Shown piece after piece: positions 33,692-41,327 of a stretch of DNA of 64,000 nt. The stretch is from Desulfobacteraceae bacterium (lineage in GTDB: Bacteria; Desulfobacterota; Desulfobacteria; Desulfobacterales; Desulfosarcinaceae): positions 1 to 64,000 of the forward strand of contig JAMOUQ010000030.1 in assembly GCA_027068085.1 (NCBI GenBank). Direction: 5' to 3'. The position numbers were made by a program, and so were the translations under genes. The notes under the pieces are model-generated. The model saw only the letters and a program-made list of their open reading frames with translations, did not search any database and had not been told where the DNA came from. Position 1 is the first letter of the stretch. Each line of letters opens with the position of its first letter.

Positions 33692-35334
33692 GTATGAGAG
33701 CCTTATCCAGTAGAACAAGGATTGAAACATGGACGTAACCATCTTTTCAGAGATGATTACGTCGTATGAGAGCCTTATCCAGTAGAACAAGGATTGAAAC
33801 TAATCGGTGTCAAGCGGATGCTCCTTTGACTCGGAGTATGAGAGCCTTATCCAGTAGAACAAGGATTGAAACTGTCAAAAGAACGCGACTCTGGTAATCC
33901 TCATCGAGTATGAGAGCCTTATCCAGTAGAACAAGGATTGAAACTCAAAGGCAGATCCAGGCGCCAACTTGTGGACCAGAGTATGAGAGCCTTATCCAGT
34001 AGAACAAGGATTGAAACCCGGTTGTGTCTCCATCGGCGTCTACGGTAAACGAGTATGAGAGCCTTATCCAGTAGAACAAGGATTGAAACTGGCATCGGCC
34101 GCTTATGCCGGCCCCAACCGTGGCGTATGAGAGCCTTATCCAGTAGAACAAGGATTGAAACCTGTAATTGCACCTATATCAATCACCTCAGTCCAGTGTA
34201 TGAGAGCCTTATCCAGTAGAACAAGGATTGAAACGTCTTGCCGCCAGCGATATACAGATGCTCGCTGTCGTATGAGAGCCTTATCCAGTAGAACAAGGAT
34301 TGAAACATACGGTTCGCATCATCCTTGATGCCTATTTCAGCGTATGAGAGCCTTATCCAGTAGAACAAGGATTGAAACAGCAATCATTTTTGCGATAGTA
34401 GTCTTACCCGAGCCGTATGAGAGCCTTATCCAGTAGAACAAGGATTGAAACTAGACAGAGGCATGCCCGCCACGCTCTTCCTCGACGTATGAGAGCCTTA
34501 TCCAGTAGAACAAGGATTGAAACGGTAGTACTGACGAAGGCAACCGGCTCTTCGATGAAAGTATGAGAGCCTTATCCAGTAGAACAAGGATTGAAACGGT
34601 AGTACTGACGAAGGCAACCGGCTCTTCGATGAAAGTATGAGAGCCTTATCCAGTAGAACAAGGATTGAAACTTCAGCTGTTCCCGAATGGGATCAAGATA
34701 AAAGAGTTGTATGAGAGCCTTATCCAGTAGAACAAGGATTGAAACCTGATGCCGGAGTCGATATCTGGATTCTGCCATGCCGTATGAGAGCCTTATCCAG
34801 TAGAACAAGGATTGAAACCCACCATTTCACGGAGTTGGCCAATGCGGCGTGGCGGTATGAGAGCCTTATCCAGTAGAACAAGGATTGAAACTCAATTTCA
34901 AAACCAGCGGTCTTCAGTTGTTCTATGGGGTATGAGAGCCTTATCCAGTAGAACAAGGATTGAAACGGGGATGGGTGCCGATTACGAAAAACTCCAGCTG
35001 GGGGTATGAGAGCCTTATCCAGTAGAACAAGGATTGAAACTCTAACAATGGGAAATACGGTACTTCCCCACAATCTGGTATGAGAGCCTTATCCAGTAGA
35101 ACAAGGATTGAAACAAGAACATTAGATTTAGCGCCGTCATTTGCACACAGGGGTATGAGAGCCTTATCCAGTAGAACAAGGATTGAAACAGCAATGCGAA
35201 CAAGAATCCTGCGGGTTGCGGGATGTATGAGAGCCTTATCCAGTAGAACAAGGATTGAAACCCCACTGCTTCTTCCATTGGCATGCCGTCATCAACGGTA
35301 TGAGAGCCTTATCCAGTAGAACAAGGATTGAAAC
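33692..35334 (+). CRISPR. Type I-B CRISPR array, 23 repeats and 22 spacers
   Basis: The 37-bp repeat begins GTATGAGAGCC and ends ACAAGGATTGAAAC. I counted 23 copies, starting at 33692, 33764, 33836, 33908, 33981, 34053, 34125, 34198, 34270, 34342, 34415, 34487, 34561, 34635, 34709, 34782, 34855, 34930, 35004, 35078, 35153, 35225 and 35298; all looked identical. Spacers are 35-38 bp. Spacers 12 (34524-34560) and 13 (34598-34634) are identical, so 21 are unique. The ATTGAAAC end is the usual 8-nt crRNA handle of type I-B. The array follows cas4 directly. Translations of the array in any frame are artefacts. Confidence 0.99.
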
Positions 35335-35557
35335 CGGCAGCCACTGGTAGCCGGCGCCCGCGCGCATTTCGCGGGCCAGCTCCGCCACCTTTGCCGTGGC
35401 CTCCTCCCAGGCCCGCCGGCTGCGCATGACATCCAGCCGCATCCGCTTCAGGGACTCGATGCGGCCCAGCTCGTCCCAGGGCCTGCCGGAGTTTGTCCAC
35501 GCCCCGGAGACCTTCGACATTGGCGGATATCTTTATGTCAACACGGTTTGACGGCAT
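35335..35557 (-). pseudogene. 5' fragment of a phage tail tape-measure gene
   Basis: The minus strand reads MPSNRVDIKISANVEGLRG then VDKLRQAL, a typical start of a tape-measure protein, preceded by GGAG six bases before the ATG. Around a G-run the reading continues one frame over as DELGRIESLKRMRLDVMRS and RRAWEEATAKVAELAREMRAG, so a one-base frameshift has occurred. The coding pattern runs exactly to the edge of CRISPR repeat 23, where the gene is cut. Family call rests on the coiled-coil pattern and on the tail chaperone upstream. Confidence 0.65.
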
Positions 35558-35559
35558 GC

Positions 35560-35589
35560 TTGACTCCGGTTGCGGGCAATGATTATAAT
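35560..35589 (+). promoter_or_regulatory. Promoter of the small membrane gene
   Basis: TTGACT (35560-35565), 18 bp, TATAAT (35584-35589). The ATG of the membrane protein is at 35596, seven bases past the -10, so the transcript probably starts at or next to the start codon. Confidence 0.65.
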
Positions 35590-35595
35590 TGTTTT

Positions 35596-35832
35596 ATGAC
35601 TAAGGCAGAGAAAATATCCGTTGCTTTCTGGTTCGGCATCGGGCCCGTGGTGGGGATTGCCATCTTTATTGCAGATTGCGCCGGGATAATCCCCGCCTGG
35701 GTTTACAGCGCCTTTCAACGCTTCATGGAAGCGGCGGCTACAGTGGTTTTAACATCCCTTTTTGTCGGGCTGTTTGTCCTTGGTGCCATCAGCGCGATTG
35801 CCTTTCTGTTTTCCCTCGGTTCAGGTCGATAA
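35596..35832 (+). CDS. Small two-helix membrane protein (possible phage moron)
   Basis: A 78-residue protein with two membrane segments (about 8-30, VAFWFGIGPVVGIAIFIADC; about 48-72, VVLTSLFVGLFVLGAISAIA) and a short polar start. No ribosome-binding site precedes the ATG, but a near-consensus promoter places the transcript start there, suggesting leaderless translation. It lies on the opposite strand between the remnants of the tail chaperone and tape-measure genes and overlaps the chaperone's end by 44 bp. Self-promoted membrane genes at this place in tail modules can be superinfection-exclusion genes (HK97 gp15 is the known example). That function here is inference. Confidence 0.5.
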   Translation: MTKAEKISVAFWFGIGPVVGIAIFIADCAGIIPAWVYSAFQRFMEAAATVVLTSLFVGLFVLGAISAIAFLFSLGSGR

Positions 35833-36098
35833 GCTCCTCCACAGCCGTGTGAAAAAAGCTCATTCCGTAGTCCCAGGCATGAACGTGGCCGGCCATGATC
35901 AGCCGGCAGACGCAGCGGTCGAGAGCATCTTTTCCGCCTCCCCGGCCGCTTTGCGGATGAGACGCGCAAAGATAGGGTTTACGCCTTCGACCGCCTCCAG
36001 CACCTTCTCGATATCACCCGGGGCATCTGCTCCAGATCTTCCGCATTCAGGCCGGTGCTCGCCCGGACGGCCGCCGAGGGCAGACGGTCGAAAAACAG
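35789..36098 (-). pseudogene. Phage tail-assembly chaperone remnant with -1 frameshift site
   Basis: The minus strand reads FFDRLPSAAVRASTGLNAED with LEQMP. One base is missing in a C-run near 36025, after which it continues GDIEKVLEAVEGVNPIFARL then IRKAAGEAEKMLS to a stop at 35899. A -1 shift at the slippery G GAA AAG (35929-35935) extends it through DALDRCVCRLIMAGHVHAWD and YGMSFFHTAVEELIDLNRG to a stop at 35789. This two-product design, just upstream of a tape-measure gene, is that of lambda gpG/gpGT-type chaperones. It is a 5'-truncated, frameshifted relic; the right end meets a partial CRISPR repeat. Confidence 0.65.
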
Positions 36099-36111
36099 CA
36101 AGGATTGAAAC
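36095..36111 (+). repeat. 5'-truncated CRISPR repeat
   Basis: CAAGGATTGAAAC (36099-36111) is identical to the last 13 bases of the array repeat and in the same orientation; extending to 36095 gives 15 of 17 matches. It lies 764 bp beyond repeat 23 and directly abuts the phage tail remnant. Confidence 0.75.
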
Positions 36112-36151
36112 CACACCTATGGTTCAGGGCCTTGCCCGGTCGACCAAAAAA

Positions 36152-36232
36152 ATGTAGGGGCGACCGGCCGGTCGCCCCTACAGCGTTGTGAAACCGCCCT
36201 TGCCGCCCGGCCCCGGCCCGGCGGCGGGAATT
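36152..36232. repeat. 81-bp palindrome-containing repeat, copy 2
   Basis: Same element and orientation as 23379-23459, with three differences. It closes the CRISPR-Cas locus on the right, 40 bp past the truncated CRISPR repeat. Confidence 0.9.
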
Positions 36233-36287
36233 CGTCGGGTAAGGGGGTGATCGGCAACGCCCGGCTGGCCGTCCCCGGCGTTTTTGG

Positions 36288-37544
36288 TCAAAGCCCGCTG
36301 CCTTTGAAAAGAGCCTTCTGAACCTCTATATCCCACCTGTACTTGTCGACGTGCAACACTTCCCTGTTGAAGGCCCGCAGGGATGCTCTGGAGCCGCGGC
36401 CGAAACTGCCGTCGACCTTCAGCCGATAATAGCCAAGCTCTTTCAGCCTCTGCTGAATAAGACGCGCGTCGTGCCGCCTGGCCGGATCCAGGAGACGCCT
36501 GCCCAGGGCCAGGGGCCCTTCCGCAGCGGAGCCGGCCGCCCGGGCACGGCGGTACCGTGAATAATCCAGCCGGCTGTCGAAACGCCCCACAAGCAGAGGC
36601 TTTGCGGCCGGTGAAGCTTCCATGCGGTAGAAAACATCGACCCTGAACGGGTTGCTGGAATCATGCAATCTGCCGTGCCCCGTAACGACGATTACCTTCC
36701 AGCCGTGCTCATCGAAAACAGCCGGTTTTACCGCCACCTGTTTCATGGAGCTTCCCGTTCCGCTGATCACCTTGACGTCGAGAAGCGAATCCGGTGCCAG
36801 CCGGTCCAGGCAGAAAATCATAACCGCCCAGTCCCCTTCCAGGGCAGTACGGGGAGGCCGGGACCTGAGTTTCTGAAATGCCGACAGGCTGTCCCAGCGG
36901 GCTTTGGCCTTTGCCTGCCGAGCACTGGCGTACATGGAGACGAAGTGGGTCGCGGCAAACCGGTAATAATCCCTGAAAGTCTTCAGCCGGGCCAGGTTCT
37001 TCTTCAGCTCCGCCAGGGGGACGAAGTAGGCCTTGACTCTGGGCCAGACCGGCTTGACATGCACAATCCGGCTGGAAGTAATTTCAAGCGGCCTGTTTCG
37101 GCCAACGACATAGTCCATGGCAAAGGAACTGGTACTCCTGCGGTCCAGGCTGTCGGCAAAATGCAGCAGTCCCTCCAGGTGCACCAGCACCTGCCCGCCT
37201 TTGCCCCCGGCCGCCCTGCAGGCTGTCAGATCCAAAAGGGTCCAGCGGAAACCGGAATAATCAAAGCCTTTTTCCCGGACCCGGTGCTTGCGTCCCGATG
37301 AAAAGACTACCGCCTTGCCGGGAGGCTGCCTGTGTCTCATCCTGAGGACAAGGCCGGAGGTCGCCAGTTTTACATGCCTGGGTACTTCCCGGGGCCGGAC
37401 CGCGAGGCGACGGGGCACCACCATTTTGATCCTGTCGCCGGATTCTTTGTCTTTACCTTTGAAAGCGCCTTTCAGTCCAACACAGCCGATAAAAAAAACA
37501 ACAACAAACAAAAGGCAGATGGACACCGGCAACTTGCTCTTCAT
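36288..37544 (-). CDS. Lipoprotein with C-terminal peptidoglycan-binding-like domain
   Basis: A 418-residue exported protein. The signal peptide has a hydrophobic core ICLLFVVVFFIGC with a lipobox ending at Cys21. Residues 22-350 are basic and unrecognised, with a strand-rich middle (DWAVMIFCLDRLAPDSLLDVKVISG). The last 60 residues, RLIQQRLKELGYYRLKVDG and SFGRGSRASLRAFNRE, match the PG_binding_1 repeat (Leu-Gly-Tyr, Val-Asp-Gly-x-Phe-Gly). It probably sits in the cell envelope attached to peptidoglycan. It is downstream of the glycine-rich protein on the same strand. Confidence 0.8.
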   Translation of the reverse strand: MKSKLPVSICLLFVVVFFIGCVGLKGAFKGKDKESGDRIKMVVPRRLAVRPREVPRHVKLATSGLVLRMRHRQPPGKAVVFSSGRKHRVREKGFDYSGFRWTLLDLTACRAAGGKGGQVLVHLEGLLHFADSLDRRSTSSFAMDYVVGRNRPLEITSSRIVHVKPVWPRVKAYFVPLAELKKNLARLKTFRDYYRFAATHFVSMYASARQAKAKARWDSLSAFQKLRSRPPRTALEGDWAVMIFCLDRLAPDSLLDVKVISGTGSSMKQVAVKPAVFDEHGWKVIVVTGHGRLHDSSNPFRVDVFYRMEASPAAKPLLVGRFDSRLDYSRYRRARAAGSAAEGPLALGRRLLDPARRHDARLIQQRLKELGYYRLKVDGSFGRGSRASLRAFNREVLHVDKYRWDIEVQKALFKGSGL

Positions 37545-37621
37545 GTTCTCTCCTTGATGATCTTATCCATTGCTGGATGCTGCCATTACGACACGACAGG
37601 AACACGACGGCTCCCTTGGAT

Positions 37622-38407
37622 TCAGAAAGATTTCCCGGTGACGTCGGAACTGGGATAAATGGCGCTGGGCGAAGTCGGGCCGATGGGCGCAAGAACGGGG
37701 CTCGGCGCGCTGTTGGGGGCGCCTGAAACCGCCTCGTCATAAGCCATTCCGCCCACCGTGCCCACGATGCCGTCAACCACTTTGCTGCCGCTGTTCACCT
37801 TGGAAAGGACGGCACTGGCGATTCCCTTGGCTATGGCCGGTCCCACTGCCGACTTGAGGGCACTTTTGAAGGATTTGTCCTGGCCGACCATTTCGTCGGC
37901 CACCTTCCCCGCTCCGGTCGACAGGACATCGGCGCCGATGCCGATCAGGGTCACCGGCACGGCCATGGTGGTTCCGGCGGCAAGGGTCCCCACGACACCG
38001 GCAGCCAAGGTGGAAGCGGTTCCCGCCGCCTTGGACACCGAATATCCGGTTTCCATCCCGATCCTCTCGGCGTTGGCCTCCGCGGCCTCCTGTTCCAATA
38101 TCCTCTGGTCGAGAATCGCCTTCTCGTATTTGGTCATGCCGGTTTTGGGATCGATTATGTTATGGGCGGCCCACCGGGGACCAAAAGCCTTGGCCAGCTC
38201 TTCCACGGTGGGTCCGGGAGCATTTGGATCCAGTGTGATTTCCATGCCCTCGATGGCCTTAAAGCCCTGCTGGCCGCCTGCATCATCGTCTCCTCCCCCG
38301 CCGCCGCCTCCTCCGCCGCCTCCGCAGGCAAAAGCGGGTATGACCGGTGACAGAACAAGAAAAACCGCCACGAGGATCGCTCCCGATGCCGTGACCAAAC
38401 ATTTCAT
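37622..38407 (-). CDS. Exported glycine-rich hypothetical protein
   Basis: A 261-residue secreted protein. The signal peptide (residues 1-27, AILVAVFLVLSPVIPAFA) is followed directly by Cys, eleven Gly and three Asp. The cysteine could be lipidated, but the lipobox (AFAC) is poor. A middle part (about 50-110) is helical and charged. A glycine- and alanine-rich hydrophobic stretch (about 118-210, with AAGVVGTLAAGTTMAVPVTL) resembles glycine-zipper or colicin-like membrane-inserting segments. Start ATG 38407 has AGGAGA five bases upstream. It lies 77 bp before the lipoprotein gene and may share its operon. An envelope or toxin-like role is possible but unproven. Confidence 0.72.
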   Translation of the reverse strand: MKCLVTASGAILVAVFLVLSPVIPAFACGGGGGGGGGGGDDDAGGQQGFKAIEGMEITLDPNAPGPTVEELAKAFGPRWAAHNIIDPKTGMTKYEKAILDQRILEQEAAEANAERIGMETGYSVSKAAGTASTLAAGVVGTLAAGTTMAVPVTLIGIGADVLSTGAGKVADEMVGQDKSFKSALKSAVGPAIAKGIASAVLSKVNSGSKVVDGIVGTVGGMAYDEAVSGAPNSAPSPVLAPIGPTSPSAIYPSSDVTGKSF

Positions 38408-38544
38408 GTCACTCTCCTTTCGGCTTGCCAGATCTGATTTCCATGAAAACAAAGGAACAACACGGCGTCATCTCAGCTACGAATATCGGCCCTGATGGCG
38501 AAAAGATAAGTCTTTACAGGGGAATGGGGGCCGGCGACCGTAAA

Positions 38545-38564
38545 TCCGGGCTCTTCCCGGAATG
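38545..38564 (-). terminator. Possible terminator after the acyl-CoA operon
   Basis: TCCGGG (38545-38550), five bases, CCCGGA (38556-38561). On the minus strand the stem is followed by only TTTA. It lies between the dehydrogenase stop and the glycine-rich gene. Confidence 0.35.
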
Positions 38565-39719
38565 TCACGGCTTGCGTTTGTCCTTGAAGATGTTGTTGGA
38601 GATCACCACCCGCTGAATTTCCGAAGTTCCCTCGTAGATGGTAAACACCCTGGCGTCACGGTAGTAGCGTTCGACCGGGTAGTCGGTTGTAAAACCGTAT
38701 CCGCCGTGGATCTGGACGGCCTTGGCGGTTATCCGGTTGACCATTTCCGAGGCAAACAGCTTGGCCATGGAGGCCTGCATGGTATAGCGCCTGCCGCTGT
38801 CTTTCATGGCGGCGGCCGAAAGCATCAGCTGGCGGGCGGCCTCGATCTGGGTGGCCATGTCGGCTATCATCCAGCGCAGGCCCTGAAACTTGGAAATCTT
38901 CTGCCCGAACTGCTCCCTTTGCTTGGCGTACCTGACCGAGGCATCGAAGGCCGCCCGGGCCACACCCAGCGACTGGGCCGCAATCCCGATCCGGCCGCCG
39001 TCCAGGGCGGTCATGGCTATCTTGAATCCGTCGCCTTCTTCACCCAGCCGGTTTTGGGCCGGCACCCGGCAGTTGTCGAAAATCAGGTCGGTGGTGTCAG
39101 AAGCCCTCAGCCCCATCTTGTCCTCTTCGCGGTCGACGATCAGCCCGGGCGTGCCCTTTTCCACCAGGAAAGCGCTGATGCCCTTGTGGGCCTTGGAAGG
39201 ATCGGTCTTGGCCGTAACTATCACCAGGCCCGAGTTCTTGCCGGTGGTGATAAAGCGCTTGGAGCCGTTGATCACGTAATGATCGCCGTCCGGCTCGGCC
39301 GTGGTGGACTGACTGACCGGGTCCGAGCCGGCATGGGGCTCGGTCAGGGCAAAGGCCCCGATCCACTTGCCGGAAGCCAGCTTTTTCAGGTATTTCTTTT
39401 TCTGCTCTTCGGTACCGTAACGGACAATGCTTTCGCAGACGATGGAATTGTGGACGCTCATCACCACGGCGGTGGCGGCACAGGCATAGGCGATCTCCGA
39501 CAGGGCCAGGACGTAGCTGATGGTGTCGGCTCCCTCGCCGCCGTACTGCACCGGGATCATCATCCCCAGCAGTCCCAGCTCGGCCATCTTCTTCAGGTTG
39601 TCGGCCGGAAACTCCTTGCTCTTGTCCCGTTCGGCGGCGGTGGGCAGAATCTCTTTGCGGGCAAACTCCCTGACCATGCTCTGGATCATGAGCTGCTCGT
39701 CGGTAAGCTGATAGGCCAT
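38565..39719 (-). CDS. Acyl-CoA dehydrogenase
   Basis: A 384-residue flavoenzyme of normal length that introduces the alpha-beta double bond into short-chain acyl-CoA and passes electrons to ETF. Motifs include the FAD/substrate region FALTEPHAGSD, YVINGSKRFITTG, RIGIAAQSLGVA and the catalytic glutamate in FTIYEGTSEIQR. It is the most distal gene of the minus-strand operon, about 100 bp after the XRE-cupin regulator. Chain length cannot be read with certainty; the overall pattern fits short-chain (butyryl-CoA type) enzymes. Confidence 0.93.
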   Translation of the reverse strand: MAYQLTDEQLMIQSMVREFARKEILPTAAERDKSKEFPADNLKKMAELGLLGMMIPVQYGGEGADTISYVLALSEIAYACAATAVVMSVHNSIVCESIVRYGTEEQKKKYLKKLASGKWIGAFALTEPHAGSDPVSQSTTAEPDGDHYVINGSKRFITTGKNSGLVIVTAKTDPSKAHKGISAFLVEKGTPGLIVDREEDKMGLRASDTTDLIFDNCRVPAQNRLGEEGDGFKIAMTALDGGRIGIAAQSLGVARAAFDASVRYAKQREQFGQKISKFQGLRWMIADMATQIEAARQLMLSAAAMKDSGRRYTMQASMAKLFASEMVNRITAKAVQIHGGYGFTTDYPVERYYRDARVFTIYEGTSEIQRVVISNNIFKDKRKP

Positions 39720-39818
39720 GGCGGTATTCCTTTCTGAACTGAAAACGCGGACGGCAAACTAATTTCCCAAAGGGGATTTCTGCGCAGACGACAGAACCAC
39801 GACTTGGTCAGAACATCG

Positions 39819-40370
39819 TCAGGGGCTGTAGATCACCACCAGCATCTCTGTCGGCCGGTCGCTGATGTTGCGCATCTTGTGGCGGATTCCGGAATTGAAA
39901 TGAAGACAATCCCCTTGCTTGAGGACATTGACGTGTTCACCCACGATGACCTCGATTGCTCCGGACAGCACATAGACGAACTCCTCGCCCTCATGCTGAT
40001 AACCGACACCGTCGTGCCGGGCCCCGGCCTCCACCCGCACCCTGAAGGCCTTGAGATGCTTGTTCTCGGCCCCCGGAGTCAGGGTCGTATAGGCGTAATT
40101 CTCGGTCCGCTTGGTGTAGGCCTTGACGCGGCTGTTGCGCTTGGATTCCTCCTGCCGCAAAAGGAATCCGGAGTCTATCTCGAGAGCCCTCGAGATCTGC
40201 AGCAGGGTGCCCACCGGCGGCCGCACCTTGCCCGATTCGATCTCTTTCAGGTATTCGACGGCAAATCCGGTCTCGTTGGCCAGGTTTTCATAGGACATTT
40301 TCTTTTCCCGGCGCACCTTGCGGATGGTCTTGCCCACCTGGTTCTCTTCCTTGGCCTTTTTCCTGGGCAT
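39819..40370 (-). CDS. XRE-family regulator with C-terminal cupin domain
   Basis: A 183-residue regulator. The HTH (about 12-67) has IRKVRREKKMSYENLANETGF and IESGKVRPPVGTLLQISRAL. The cupin (about 105-180) has HEGEEFVYVLSGAIEVIVGE and GDCLHFNSGIRHKM. Such proteins sense small ligands through the cupin and often control CoA-ester or amine metabolism. It lies within the acyl-CoA operon after a terminator-like hairpin, so it may be separately expressed and control the dehydrogenase that follows. Confidence 0.88.
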   Translation of the reverse strand: MPRKKAKEENQVGKTIRKVRREKKMSYENLANETGFAVEYLKEIESGKVRPPVGTLLQISRALEIDSGFLLRQEESKRNSRVKAYTKRTENYAYTTLTPGAENKHLKAFRVRVEAGARHDGVGYQHEGEEFVYVLSGAIEVIVGEHVNVLKQGDCLHFNSGIRHKMRNISDRPTEMLVVIYSP

Positions 40371-40392
40371 GATATCTACCTCTCAGAGCTTG

Positions 40393-40434
40393 AAAAGCCG
40401 GCCGCCGGCAAGGCCGGCCGCCGGCCGGAGCTTA
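40393..40434 (-). terminator. GC-rich hairpin after the 3-hydroxyacyl-CoA dehydrogenase gene
   Basis: On the minus strand, repeated GCCGGC blocks fold into a strong hairpin (including GCCGGC, CTT, GCCGGC) followed by TTTTC. It probably ends or attenuates transcription between the dehydrogenase and the XRE-cupin gene. Confidence 0.55.
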
Positions 40435-41286
40435 TCATGAGTAGTCGTAAAAACCCTTGCCGGTCTTTCTTCCCAGCCAGCCGGCCTCGACATACTTGCG
40501 CAGTAAGGGACAGGGCCGGTACTTGGGGTCCTTGAACCCTTCGTAGAGAGTCTCCATGATGGCCAGGCAGGTATCCAGACCGATCAGGTCGGCCAGGGCC
40601 AAAGGTCCCATGGGGTGGTTCATGCCCAGTTTCATCACCGTGTCGATGGCTTCCCGGCTGCCGACTCCGTGATAGAGGGCAAAAACGGCCTCGTTGATCA
40701 TCGGCAGCAGGATCCGGTTGGCGATAAAGCCAGGAAAGTCGCTGGCTTCGGCCGGGGTCTTGCCGAACTTTTCGGCCAGCTCCCAGGTGGTCTTGAAGGT
40801 CTCGTCGGAGGTGGCCAGCCCGCGGATTATCTCCACCAGCTTCATCACCGGCACCGGGTTCATGAAGTGCATGCCGATGACTTTTTCCGGCCGCCCGGTC
40901 TGGGAGGCGATCCGGCCGATGGGAATCGATGAAGTATTGGTGGCCAGAATGACTTCCGGCTTGCAGATCTCATCCAGGTTCCTGAAAATCTGGAATTTGA
41001 GGTCCTGTCTTTCGGTGGCCGCCTCCACCACGAAATCGGCCCCGGCCATGTCCTTGATGTCGGTGCTGGTCTTGATCCGTGACAAGACGGCGTCCTTTTC
41101 GGAAGCCTCCAGCTTGCCCTTGGAGACGCTGCGCTCCAGGATCTTGGTGATGGATGCCAGCCCGCGCTGTACGAACTCGTCCTTGATGTCGTTCATGATG
41201 ACGTTCAGACCGCTGACGGCCGCCACCTGGGCTATGCCGCTTCCCATCTGTCCCGCGCCGATCACACCGAATGTTTTGATATCCAT
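40435..41286 (-). CDS. 3-hydroxybutyryl-CoA dehydrogenase
   Basis: A 283-residue NAD-dependent enzyme that oxidises (S)-3-hydroxyacyl-CoA to the 3-oxo ester. The Rossmann motif is [15 protein letters not shown] (about 9-23). The catalytic His-Glu pair is in [18 protein letters not shown]. The substrate-helix [19 protein letters not shown] and C-terminal [16 protein letters not shown] also match the family. It follows the thiolase by about 40 bp and precedes the XRE-cupin gene. It serves the third step of beta-oxidation here. Confidence 0.95.
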   Translation of the reverse strand: MDIKTFGVIGAGQMGSGIAQVAAVSGLNVIMNDIKDEFVQRGLASITKILERSVSKGKLEASEKDAVLSRIKTSTDIKDMAGADFVVEAATERQDLKFQIFRNLDEICKPEVILATNTSSIPIGRIASQTGRPEKVIGMHFMNPVPVMKLVEIIRGLATSDETFKTTWELAEKFGKTPAEASDFPGFIANRILLPMINEAVFALYHGVGSREAIDTVMKLGMNHPMGPLALADLIGLDTCLAIMETLYEGFKDPKYRPCPLLRKYVEAGWLGRKTGKGFYDYS

Positions 41287-41327
41287 GTCGAAATCCTCCT
41301 TGAAAATTTGGTTTTACCCTTCAGTCA

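Noticed and set aside
33593-35284. Minus-strand frames with repeated ILVLLDKALI-like and QSLFYWIRLSY-like segments
   Set aside because: They are translations of the CRISPR repeats and spacers, not proteins.
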